The position numbers and the translations under genes were made by a program. A stretch of DNA of 64,000 bases from Rhizobium sp. TH135 (GTDB lineage Bacteria; Pseudomonadota; Alphaproteobacteria; Rhizobiales; Rhizobiaceae): contig NZ_PKRP01000002.1 in the NCBI RefSeq assembly GCF_002855515.1, forward strand, positions 62,001 through 126,000, given 5' to 3'. The notes beneath the pieces were generated by a model. That model saw only the letters and a list, made by a program, of their open reading frames with translations. It had not been told where the DNA came from and ran no database searches. Of the stretch, positions 46,047-53,623 are shown in pieces (positions within the stretch are counted from its first letter, which is position 1; the number at the start of each line of letters is the position of its first letter).

Positions 46047-46826
46047 TCAGAGCGGTGGTGGCGAGATCTTCGGCAAGACGAAGTCTTCGCCGAGCAGGTG
46101 CAGCCACAGGCGCTCCAGGATGTAACCATACACTGTAACGCCGGATACGGTGTATTTCAGCATGGTGCTCAGCGCCTCAGGCGAGATCGCGGCCACGCGC
46201 TTGTTGCGCACCGCGAAGATCGCGCCGTACGAGAAGACGCCGATCGAGTGTTGGTCCGCCTTGGCGGCCAGTTCGTCGAGCTTTGCAAGGCGCAGGAAGT
46301 GCGCCGCGATGTTGGTACCGTCAGGCAGCCCGCCATGAATGACGCGGTAAACATTGCCCATGCCCCAGGCACCTTGGTCGACGAAATCGATCGGGCCCCA
46401 TGTCAGCAAGGAGAAGCGCTCCACCCTGACGCGAGGGCGTCCGAACAGGCCGCGCTGGTATTCCGCCAGCAGCGTGGTCGGCGGGACCATTTTGTCCTCA
46501 AGCCACTGCCAGGACATGGGTTGCAAGTCCTGCCAATGCTTCCAGGTATGCAGAAGATTGATGAAGTCAGGGCTGTGCTCGAAGGGGTCGCCCTGCGCAT
46601 AGACGGTGAAATCGTCGTTATCCTCGGTCTCATTCAGCATGTGATTGAGATAGGTTTCCGACTCGCGGCCCACATTCGGACGGTCGATGATCCGCGTGGC
46701 GCGCTGGATGATCTCCGAAGAGGTTATCGGTTCGCCTTTGTTGTAGATCACGACTTCGAAGTCGTCCGGGATCAGCTTGATCCACTCCAACGGTTCCGAG
46801 TAGCGGGCGAGTATCACGCGATTCAT
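46047..46826 (-). CDS. DUF3431-like protein, possible glycosyltransferase
   Basis: A 259-residue protein. The opening VILARYSEPLEWI, VVIYNKGEP, then PNVGRESETYLNHML and FTVYAQGDPFEHSPDF follow the DUF3431 pattern (self-introducing strand, YNKG, GREA-type, FxQG), a family related to glycosyltransferases and mostly described from fungi and from bacterial polysaccharide loci. No signal peptide or membrane helix is seen. The ATG at 46826 has GGAGG upstream. It is the last gene of the minus-strand cassette. Activity is inferred only. Confidence 0.65.
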   Translation of the reverse strand: MNRVILARYSEPLEWIKLIPDDFEVVIYNKGEPITSSEIIQRATRIIDRPNVGRESETYLNHMLNETEDNDDFTVYAQGDPFEHSPDFINLLHTWKHWQDLQPMSWQWLEDKMVPPTTLLAEYQRGLFGRPRVRVERFSLLTWGPIDFVDQGAWGMGNVYRVIHGGLPDGTNIAAHFLRLAKLDELAAKADQHSIGVFSYGAIFAVRNKRVAAISPEALSTMLKYTVSGVTVYGYILERLWLHLLGEDFVLPKISPPPL

Positions 46827-46974
46827 GAAAGGCCTCCGGTTATCGAGGCACCTGAGCGGAAGCTTCTCTAGCCCAACTGCGCGGATAGCAGCCCTTTCAG
46901 TCCCCAACAGCCGTAGTGCATTAGCAATCTTGTGCGTGGCTTAAACGGATGAGTGACTGGTGGTGGTGGGGACT

Positions 46975-48282
46975 TCACCTGGCTATTGCATCAGCGGCGG
47001 CCCGGCCTGACATGAAGGCCTGGTTGGACCAAAGGTAGTCCCACTCGCCGAAGCGCCCAGCGAGGGCAATGCCCTGGCTTTCGACCCACGCGCGCACGGC
47101 ATTGCGGCGTTTCTCCATCCCCAGGTCGAAGACGACATTGCCGAAGGGAAGGTGCTTGTGATGGGTGAGAACGATCTCGTCACGTTCCGCAAGCCCCATG
47201 GTCTCCACCGTCTGCAAGCAGTGTTCGATCAGCGCCTCGGGGGACAGGCCATGCTGCATCCGCTGTGAGGAATAGATTTCGAACTGCAGCGAGGAATGGC
47301 CATCCGGCGCGTTGTGAGGTGACTTGATGCTCGGCGAATAGGCCCGGGACGCGAGAATGGTGGTGTCGTAGATGTAGAACCACAGGCTCGGCGAAACGCG
47401 GGGCTTCCGAAAGCCGATCGAGACAATGTCGATGGACGTGGCAAACAGCGTATCCGCAAGCGCGCGGATATCCGGCGGCACATCCGTCATGATCTGGATC
47501 AGCAGGGGCAAAGGCATGGTTGAGATCATCCGCCCGTACAGCTGCACCTCGCCATTTTCGAAGCGGATGCTGCGGCTCCGATTGTCGATCTCGACCGCTT
47601 TCATGTCTGTCCGGACGTCAACCGTTTCGAGTAGCGGCATAAGGAATGCCCTATAGCCACCCCGCTCTGGATACCGCATCGTCGAGACATAATAGGTGTT
47701 GGGTGGGTTTTCGCAGACCGCTCCCAGCACGACCTCGCGCAGATCCGCGCGGCGCATGCGGTTGCCGATCCAGCCGGTTCCGAGCTCTGCCGCGTCAAGC
47801 GTCCAGTATTTCCTTGTGTATCGCAGAGGCCAGCGCTCGGCGATCTTGGCGCCGTACTGATTGTAGAGCCAGTCGCGATAGTTTTCGATCGGTGCGTCCG
47901 GTGAAACCTGCGCCAGATGATGGGCGAGATCGACCACCAGGTCGGCCTTCTCATCGGCGGCCAGGGGATACATGTTGTTCTGCACGGGATGCGGGATCCA
48001 CAATCCCCCATCCCAGTTCAGCGAACGCGCCTCATGGCTGAGATAGGGCGTGCGGTCGAATATTTCGCGCACCTCCGGCTCGGACGCAAAGGACAGATGC
48101 ACGGCATTGTCGAAGGTCCAGCTTCCCTCCGGCGTCTCAAGCGTGAAACTGTCCAGCAGGCCACCCGGACGAGAGGCTGCCTCGAACAGTGGGGCCTCGA
48201 CACCATGCTCCCGCAGGCGGGCAGACGCTGCCAGCCCGGCAATTCCGGCGCCGAGAATGATCACCTCGTGGTCTGGCTTCAT
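46975..48282 (-). CDS. FAD-dependent oxidoreductase, UDP-galactopyranose mutase / protoporphyrinogen oxidase-like
   Basis: A 435-residue flavoprotein. The dinucleotide-binding motif ILGAGIAGLAASARL at the N-terminus, FEAASRPGGLL, and the C-terminal LAGRFGEWDYLWSNQAFMSG are those of the NAD(P)-binding Rossmann amine-oxidase/Glf superfamily. In a sugar cassette such proteins are usually mutases or sugar oxidoreductases. It overlaps the RmlD-like gene by 4 bp (start 48282), which fixes the ATG after GGAG-like bases. Whether it is a true mutase cannot be decided; the conserved Arg residues of Glf were not located with certainty. Confidence 0.72.
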   Translation of the reverse strand: MKPDHEVIILGAGIAGLAASARLREHGVEAPLFEAASRPGGLLDSFTLETPEGSWTFDNAVHLSFASEPEVREIFDRTPYLSHEARSLNWDGGLWIPHPVQNNMYPLAADEKADLVVDLAHHLAQVSPDAPIENYRDWLYNQYGAKIAERWPLRYTRKYWTLDAAELGTGWIGNRMRRADLREVVLGAVCENPPNTYYVSTMRYPERGGYRAFLMPLLETVDVRTDMKAVEIDNRSRSIRFENGEVQLYGRMISTMPLPLLIQIMTDVPPDIRALADTLFATSIDIVSIGFRKPRVSPSLWFYIYDTTILASRAYSPSIKSPHNAPDGHSSLQFEIYSSQRMQHGLSPEALIEHCLQTVETMGLAERDEIVLTHHKHLPFGNVVFDLGMEKRRNAVRAWVESQGIALAGRFGEWDYLWSNQAFMSGRAAADAIAR

Positions 48283-49151
48283 GGAGCCGCCTTTTCCTGT
48301 TCCAGCAGTGTCTGCACGTAAGCGCTCAGGGCCACGTCCCACTCCGGCATCCGGTCCAAGCCAAGGAGAGTGAGCTTGCTGTTCTGCGCCGCCTCGTTGG
48401 GCGACACGGGTGCCCGACGGACGAACCGCTTCGGCAGAAGAACAGGTGAAAGCCCGGCGGCAAGCAGAATGTGCCGCACGTAGTCAAATCGGGAGACTGC
48501 GCCGCCTGCCACGCAGTTGAAGGTCCCCTCGATGCCTTCTTCGATCAAGATCTCAGTCTGGCGGACGACGTCGTCAACGTTTGTCGGTGAGCCGATCTGG
48601 TAGGGATCCGAATAGATCTCGGCTTTTTGACGGGCTTCAATAATGCGAGCCCATACGAAGTTCTTGCGATGAGCAAGGTTGCCGCCATAGAGCCAGCCGA
48701 GCCGAAGGATCAGATGCCGGCAACCACTGGCGAGAACGGCAGCCTCGCCCTGGGCCTTGCTTCGGTGGTGCGCGGTCGTGGGATGAAGCGGCGAGAAGTC
48801 TGAATGCGGCTCGCTGCCAACTTCGGAAAGTCCATAGCAGCCGGTCGAGGAGAAATGCACCAGAAGCGCATCCATACGCTGCGCTGCCTGGCCGACAAGG
48901 CCCGGAAACAACGCATTGACAGCAAATCCGCGATCCGGCTCGCCTTCCGCCCGCTCGACATCCGTGTCGGCCACGCAATTGATGATGATGCACGCCTGCG
49001 TCTCCATGACCGCTTCGATCAGCTGTCGCGGTTGCGTAACATCCAGCAGAGAGCGGTCTAGAGTAACGACGTCGCGGCCGAGGAGCTGACTGGCAAAACG
49101 GCTGCCCAGCATGCCGCTTGCTCCAAGCAGCAGGATACGCGCCGGTCTCAC
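48279..49151 (-). CDS. RmlD-like nucleotide-sugar 4-ketoreductase with altered catalytic Tyr
   Basis: A 290-residue short-chain dehydrogenase of the dTDP-4-dehydrorhamnose reductase type. The NAD(P) motif LLGASGMLGSRFA is at residues 9-20, NCVADTDVERAE matches the RmlD NCAAYTxVDxAE region, and FSSTGCYG the catalytic Ser/Thr. In place of the YxxxK pair the sequence has HHRSK: His128 and Lys132, the same spacing as Tyr128/Lys132 of the Salmonella enzyme. The change of Tyr to His is odd and may alter or abolish the reaction. It overlaps both neighbours by 4 bp. Confidence 0.82.
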   Translation of the reverse strand: MRPARILLLGASGMLGSRFASQLLGRDVVTLDRSLLDVTQPRQLIEAVMETQACIIINCVADTDVERAEGEPDRGFAVNALFPGLVGQAAQRMDALLVHFSSTGCYGLSEVGSEPHSDFSPLHPTTAHHRSKAQGEAAVLASGCRHLILRLGWLYGGNLAHRKNFVWARIIEARQKAEIYSDPYQIGSPTNVDDVVRQTEILIEEGIEGTFNCVAGGAVSRFDYVRHILLAAGLSPVLLPKRFVRRAPVSPNEAAQNSKLTLLGLDRMPEWDVALSAYVQTLLEQEKAAP

Positions 49152-49567
49152 GGCACATCTCCAAAGGCATCCAGCGGACGGGTCTCGGCCTCGTCCGGAT
49201 CATGGGGAATAGAGGCCACGTTCAGAAGCGTGGAGGTGTGCGGTGCTACCCCCTGGAACGCGACAAAGTAACCGGGTGGCACAGTCAGTCGGTTATAGAG
49301 ATCCGGCGCATCGGGTGAGAGTTGGGTATCGAGAACCATGCGGCCATCTCCATCGCGCACCATCACCCGGATCGCGCCTGCGACGCAGACGAGATTGAGC
49401 GTCATGCGCAGGTGTCGTTTCCATCCCTTCGTGTCGCCGGAAAAGACTTGCGAGAAATAGGCCTCTCCAAAACTCTCGTACCCCGCATCGCTGGCCTTCA
49501 TCCCGTGCAGCACATCCCCTTTGGGGGTTGAAATTCGCTTCAGCGCCGTGAGGAAGGGGGCTGTCAT
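49148..49567 (-). CDS. RmlC-like nucleotide-sugar epimerase (cupin)
   Basis: A 139-residue cupin of the dTDP-4-dehydrorhamnose 3,5-epimerase family. The run GDVLHGMKASD at the start and the conserved KGWKRHLRMTLNLVCV (which holds the catalytic-region His) are typical. FVAFQGVAPHTSTLLNV corresponds to the second cupin motif. It is shorter than true RmlC (about 180), as in the family's sugar-specific branches. The ATG at 49567 lies one base after the stop of rfbG. Substrate is inferred to be CDP-4-keto-6-deoxyglucose from the neighbours. Confidence 0.75.
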   Translation of the reverse strand: MTAPFLTALKRISTPKGDVLHGMKASDAGYESFGEAYFSQVFSGDTKGWKRHLRMTLNLVCVAGAIRVMVRDGDGRMVLDTQLSPDAPDLYNRLTVPPGYFVAFQGVAPHTSTLLNVASIPHDPDEAETRPLDAFGDVP

Positions 49568-49568
49568 G

Positions 49569-50684
49569 TCAGCGGTCGGCCGTCCAGACGAGTTCGCGAT
49601 CGCGCGCAAACCTCGTGAAGCTTGCAATCTGCTCCAGGGTCACCGAAAGGGCTTGCTCCTTGCCCTTGAGAACGCGCCTGTACCAGGAGCCGGTCATGTC
49701 GGCGCATTCCTCGTATTTCAGGTTCGCTTCCCAGTTCAGGTCGAGCAGGGCCTTGTCACAGTTGAGCTTCAGCAGGCTCGCCTCATGGAATGGAATGTTA
49801 CCCGTGACCTCATAAGGCGCGAGACCTTCTTCCAGCTGCCAGATCTTGCCAAGGCTGCCGATCAGATCGACCACGGTTCGGTTCTGCTCCGCCCTTGGGC
49901 CGAAATTGTAGGATTGCCCGTTCAGACGGTCCGACAAGGAGAGTGCCTCCGCAAGTGTCAGATAACCACTGAGTGGCTCCAGAACATGCTGCCACGGACG
50001 CGTTGCGGCAGGAGAACGGATCTCGACCGTCTTGCCGGCTCCCCAGGCGCGAATGCAATCGGCCACAATCCGATTGGCCGCCCAATCTCCCCCGCCGATC
50101 ACATTGCCGGCGCGGGCGGTGGCAAGCCGCACCGAATGGTTCTTGCCCTGGAAGAAGGAGTGGAAATAGGAGCGGAAGATCAGCTCGGCTGCGCCCTTGG
50201 ATCCGGAATAGATGTCCTTGCCACCAAGGGCATCCGTCTCGCGATAGCCCCAGACCCATTCCACATTGTCATAGCACTTGTCGGAGGTGATGATGACGGC
50301 ATGGCAGGGCCAATCGACCTTGCGCAGAGCTTCCATCACATGCGCCGTACCAATCACGTTGCTCGTGATGGTCTCCAGCGGATCGTCATAGGAGACGGAA
50401 ACAATGGCCTGGGCGGCGAGGTGAAAGACGAAATCAGGACGGAAGGTCTGGATGACGCCGGACAACTTCTCGAGATCCCGCACATCCCCGATATGGTGCT
50501 CGATCTCGCCTGCCAGGCCTGAGAGTTCGAACAGAGAAGGCGTGGTTGGAATATCGCGCGAGTAGCCGCAAACCTTCGCACCCAGACTGATCAACCAGGC
50601 GCTGAGCCAGGCTCCCTTGAAACCGGTATGCCCTGTAATCAGGACGCGGGCGTTGGAAAATGTGGTCTCAAGGCTCACTGGCAT
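49569..50684 (-). CDS. rfbG: CDP-glucose 4,6-dehydratase
   Basis: A 371-residue extended short-chain dehydrogenase that converts CDP-glucose to CDP-4-keto-6-deoxyglucose. The variant NAD motif GHTGFKGAW (18-26) and the catalytic Thr133, Asp135-Lys136, Tyr159 and Lys163 (TSDKCY, YSGSK) are those of the RfbG subgroup of dehydratases, distinct from the dTDP type. GGGDWAANRIVADC also fits. It lies 72 bp after rfbF on the same strand and one base before the RmlC-like start. Confidence 0.92.
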   Translation of the reverse strand: MPVSLETTFSNARVLITGHTGFKGAWLSAWLISLGAKVCGYSRDIPTTPSLFELSGLAGEIEHHIGDVRDLEKLSGVIQTFRPDFVFHLAAQAIVSVSYDDPLETITSNVIGTAHVMEALRKVDWPCHAVIITSDKCYDNVEWVWGYRETDALGGKDIYSGSKGAAELIFRSYFHSFFQGKNHSVRLATARAGNVIGGGDWAANRIVADCIRAWGAGKTVEIRSPAATRPWQHVLEPLSGYLTLAEALSLSDRLNGQSYNFGPRAEQNRTVVDLIGSLGKIWQLEEGLAPYEVTGNIPFHEASLLKLNCDKALLDLNWEANLKYEECADMTGSWYRRVLKGKEQALSVTLEQIASFTRFARDRELVWTADR

Positions 50685-50756
50685 CTCTTGTCGGTTCGGG
50701 CAAGGCTGCCCTGATCATTGTTGTACGTATTCAGGGCTAAGGCCGCCGGCAGCGAC

Positions 50757-51539
50757 CTACCAGATCTTCCAGGGCGCTTTGCCGCTTTCCCAGTGCTTCT
50801 CCAGCTGCGTCTTGTCGCGCAGGCTGTCCATCGGTTGCCAGAAATTGTAGTGGCGATAGATGGCAAGCTGTCCATCGCGGGCGAGACTTTCTAGCGGCTC
50901 CTGCTCCCAGGTCGTCTCGTCCCCTGCGATGAGTCCGGCGACATCGGGCGTCAGGACAAAGAAGCCGCCATTGATCCAGTTGCCGTCGCCAACGGGCTTT
51001 TCCATGAAGGAAACGACCTTGTCGTCCTCCAGCTTCAGGGCGCCGAAGCGACCGGGAGGCTGGGCTCCGGTGACTGTCGCCCGAAGGCCGTGGGATTTAT
51101 GGAATTCGACCAACTGGGTGATGTCGACATCGCCGACACCGTCCCCATAGGTGAGGCAGAAGTAGGGATCGTTCTGGACGTAGGGTATGACGCGCTTCAG
51201 TCGACCACCGGTCATCGTGGTCTCGCCGGTATCCACCAGGGTAACCCGCCACGGCTCCGCTTTCGCCGCATGGGTTTCCACACGGTTGTTCTGCAGATCG
51301 ATGGTGATGTCGGACATGTGCAGGAAATAATTCGCGAAATATTCCTTGATCACGTGACCTTTGTAGCCAAGGCAGATGATGAAATCATTGATGCCATGGG
51401 CGCTGTAGATTTTCATGATGTGCCACAGGATCGGCCGCCCGCCGATTTCGACCATGGGCTTGGGCTTTGTCGAGGTCTCCTCCGCCAGGCGGGTGCCAAG
51501 CCCTCCGGCAAGAATGATCGCTTTAGGCTTGAACTGCAT
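50757..51539 (-). CDS. rfbF: Glucose-1-phosphate cytidylyltransferase
   Basis: A 260-residue nucleotidyltransferase that makes CDP-glucose from CTP and glucose-1-phosphate, the first step of CDP-6-deoxysugar synthesis. The signature [12 protein letters not shown] near the N-terminus, [16 protein letters not shown], and [11 protein letters not shown] with the metal-binding Asp are clear; length matches the usual 257. The ATG at 51539 is preferred because AGGAG lies 6 bases before it; in-frame starts further upstream would crowd the DUF707 gene. Pairing with rfbG defines the pathway. Confidence 0.94.
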   Translation of the reverse strand: MQFKPKAIILAGGLGTRLAEETSTKPKPMVEIGGRPILWHIMKIYSAHGINDFIICLGYKGHVIKEYFANYFLHMSDITIDLQNNRVETHAAKAEPWRVTLVDTGETTMTGGRLKRVIPYVQNDPYFCLTYGDGVGDVDITQLVEFHKSHGLRATVTGAQPPGRFGALKLEDDKVVSFMEKPVGDGNWINGGFFVLTPDVAGLIAGDETTWEQEPLESLARDGQLAIYRHYNFWQPMDSLRDKTQLEKHWESGKAPWKIW

Positions 51540-51561
51540 GCTGAGCTCCTGGAGGGCCATC

Positions 51562-52698
51562 TTATCCGAACGCATACTTCCGGATTACGCCGCCATAGTT
51601 TTCGTAGGTTTTCGAAGAGCGGTAGAGTTCGGCCATGGAGCGCTCTTCCATGATCGCGGCCAAGACATCGTAGTTCTTGTTCGGCGGCCGGGTATGCGCC
51701 ACGGCGATATCATCGATGATCGCAATGCGTCCGGGCACGCGGCCGCCGAGCTGCGACCAGATGTGATCCAGCCCGAATCCGCTGAACGATGCCTCGAAGG
51801 TGGGAAGGCAGATCTGCAGAAACGAACGGCTGAAGACGGGGCACATCAGTTCCACGAAGTTTGTATAGCGCACCAGGTATTCGGGGTTCTGTGCAGTGAC
51901 CGGATGTGTGACGTATGAGGTTGCGACCAGCGAAGGCTGCGCAAGATCGAACCCGCCGATACGGAAGATGTTGAAGAGCTTGTTGATGTCGGCCCAGGTC
52001 ATCATGAGGTCGTCGTCCGGCATGTAGACGTTCTCATAATCGAGCAGCGGGCTGCCCTCTAAGAAGAGCTTGTAGATCGCCGAGAACTTCCGGTCGTTCG
52101 GCTGGTGGGTGAAATACTCCCACTCCTTCAAGTCCGACGGTACCTCTTTGCCATACCAGCTGATGCAGAGATCCCAGTTGCGGTCCTCTTCCGGGATGTT
52201 GCGCGCCCAGTGAATATGAAGAGATTGCGCATTGGCTCGCAGAACGACGAGGTTGCGGCGCTTGCGGCCCGGCAGGCCTTCTGCCTGCCGAAGTTCGGGC
52301 ACGTCGTCTGATGCGCTCTGCCCGAAGTCTCGCGCCGTCGGCATCTGAACGCGTTTCAGCACATGCACGACATTCGGGTCGACCTTGGAGCCCCCGGTTA
52401 GCCGCAGAAGGCCGTGCTCATCCCGCTCGCTTTCGTCAAATATGGTCGTGGTCTGGCCGGTGATGCTCTGAAAACGAAGAGCGCCGTCGACCAGCGCCCA
52501 GCAACGCTCGAAGGGATGGATGTAGCCGCCGACTATGCCGTTCGGCAGCAAGCGTACGACTGGAGCAATGACTTCCCCGTTTTCCCGCGAGAAGGCCCAG
52601 GTCTGATGAACAAGCTCATCGTTTTGAATTTTCATATCATCCAGCCGTAAAGTGGAGATTGGAGGATAAGCAAAATCTGCAGCAGCTGCAGTAGTCAT
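51562..52698 (-). CDS. DUF707 protein with N-terminal beta-rich domain, putative glycosyltransferase
   Basis: A 378-residue protein. Residues about 150-378 match DUF707: [13 protein letters not shown], then [11 protein letters not shown] with a DDD typical of metal-dependent glycosyltransferases, [32 protein letters not shown], and SGFGLDHIW. Residues about 20-120 form a separate domain ([28 protein letters not shown]), with a strand pattern like modules found on polysaccharide enzymes. No signal or membrane segment is seen. It is the first gene of the minus-strand cassette. Sugar donor and acceptor are unknown. Confidence 0.75.
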   Translation of the reverse strand: MTTAAAADFAYPPISTLRLDDMKIQNDELVHQTWAFSRENGEVIAPVVRLLPNGIVGGYIHPFERCWALVDGALRFQSITGQTTTIFDESERDEHGLLRLTGGSKVDPNVVHVLKRVQMPTARDFGQSASDDVPELRQAEGLPGRKRRNLVVLRANAQSLHIHWARNIPEEDRNWDLCISWYGKEVPSDLKEWEYFTHQPNDRKFSAIYKLFLEGSPLLDYENVYMPDDDLMMTWADINKLFNIFRIGGFDLAQPSLVATSYVTHPVTAQNPEYLVRYTNFVELMCPVFSRSFLQICLPTFEASFSGFGLDHIWSQLGGRVPGRIAIIDDIAVAHTRPPNKNYDVLAAIMEERSMAELYRSSKTYENYGGVIRKYAFG

Positions 52699-52893
52699 AG
52701 CGTTGCATCCCTCTGTCCCTCAGACGCTCGTGAGCCGAGGAAGTTTACTTACCTCACACCACCTATTCTTCTGTGGCAAAGAGCTTGTGCGAAGCTGTAG
52801 ACGCACGGGGAGGTGCGTGGGTGGCGCGCTATGCCACTTTAGCTTTCCGTAAGACTGTGCGTGTTAGGGCTACATTGATACGACTTGTGGTCG

Positions 52894-52908
52894 TGTGAGC
52901 GGCTCACA
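52894..52908. promoter_or_regulatory. 15-bp palindrome TGTGAGC-g-GCTCACA
   Basis: Perfect 7-base arms flank one central base. The arms equal those of the symmetric lac operator (TGTGAGC/GCTCACA), so it looks like a site for a LacI/GalR-family or similar dimer. No LacI-family gene is in the window. It lies about 90 bases before the TetR start. Confidence 0.5.
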
Positions 52909-52909
52909 A

Positions 52910-52926
52910 ATCGCCAGTCGTCAATC
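52910..52926 (+). repeat. Degenerate third copy of the TetR operator half-site
   Basis: ATCGCCAGTCGTCAATC matches the right arm of the large inverted repeat (TTCGTCAGTCGTAAATC) at 14 of 17 positions and is in the same orientation. Its spacing from the main repeat is 53 bases (right arm), about five helical turns. Confidence 0.55.
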
Positions 52927-52953
52927 CGAACATATTGACCGATGCTGATTTAT

Positions 52954-52995
52954 GATTTACGACTGACGAAATTCAAAATTCGTCAGTCGTAAATC
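52954..52995. promoter_or_regulatory. Large inverted repeat at the TetR start (probable operator)
   Basis: Perfect 17-base arms, GATTTACGACTGACGAA (52954-52970) and TTCGTCAGTCGTAAATC (52979-52995), are separated by eight A/T-rich bases. The right arm ends three bases before the ATG of the TetR gene at 52999. This is a strong candidate for autoregulation by that TetR protein, possibly binding as two dimers. There is no room for a ribosome-binding site between the repeat and the start, so the mRNA may be leaderless or the hairpin may act on translation. Confidence 0.75.
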
Positions 52996-52998
52996 GCC

Positions 52999-53601
52999 AT
53001 GACTCAAAATGCTTCGCCTTTACCCGATGTAGCAGATACCGCGACCCGCATCCTTGAGGCCGCGGAGGCGCAGTTTCGTCACTATGGCTACAGCAAGACG
53101 ACCGTCGCCGATGTGGCGAAGGAACTCGGAATGTCGCCGGCGAATATCTATCGCTTCTTCGGCTCCAAGGGCGAACTGCTGGAGGGCGTTTGCGCCCGCA
53201 TGCTGCAACAGAGCCTGACGCTCGCCAAGGCCGCGGCCGACCTTCCCGTCAGTGCCGAGGAGAGGCTGCGTCGCTACTCCATGAACCATTTCGAGTTCAC
53301 CGTCTCGACCATGCTCGATGAGCGCAAAGTGCATGAAATGGTCGTGGTTGCGATTGAGCAGAGCTGGGGCGTCATCGACAAGCACATCGATGAAATCCAG
53401 GCGATCCTCACCGGCATCATCGCCGACGGCATGGAGAACGGCGAATTCGTCAAGGGCGATCCGGCCCATGCTGCCCGGTGCTTCGGCGCCGCAACCTCGC
53501 CTCTCCATCATCCCCAGATGGTGGCCCAATGCATCGGCAAGAGCAATCGGGCCGCCCCTGAAGACCTGACCGAATTCGCCATCCGAGCCCTCAAAGTCTG
53601 A
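52999..53601 (+). CDS. TetR/AcrR family regulator
   Basis: A 200-residue regulator. The helix-turn-helix near residues 30-55 reads TVADVAKELGMSPANIYRFFGSKGELL, the TetR signature, seen as AKELGMSPANIYRFFGSK. The C-terminal ligand domain resembles that of regulators found next to RND pumps (HEMVVVAIEQSWGVIDKHI). No alternative downstream start would keep the DNA-binding domain, so the ATG at 52999 stands despite lacking a Shine-Dalgarno site. It is followed after 22 bp by the adaptor and permease genes, all on the same strand, making a self-regulated efflux operon. Confidence 0.92.
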   Translation: MTQNASPLPDVADTATRILEAAEAQFRHYGYSKTTVADVAKELGMSPANIYRFFGSKGELLEGVCARMLQQSLTLAKAAADLPVSAEERLRRYSMNHFEFTVSTMLDERKVHEMVVVAIEQSWGVIDKHIDEIQAILTGIIADGMENGEFVKGDPAHAARCFGAATSPLHHPQMVAQCIGKSNRAAPEDLTEFAIRALKV

Positions 53602-53623
53602 GCCCCTCCGGGGAGGAACCACC

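Larger units (their letters stand above)
52699..52998. promoter_or_regulatory. Divergent regulatory region between sugar cassette and TetR-RND unit
   Basis: This 300-bp gap is markedly A/T-richer than its surroundings and holds no gene. It must contain the promoter of the sugar cassette (left) and that of the TetR gene (right). Three features are listed separately: a lac-operator-like palindrome, a degenerate half-site, and a large inverted repeat just before the TetR start. TTGACC at 52935-52940 is a possible -35 for the TetR gene. Confidence 0.6.
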
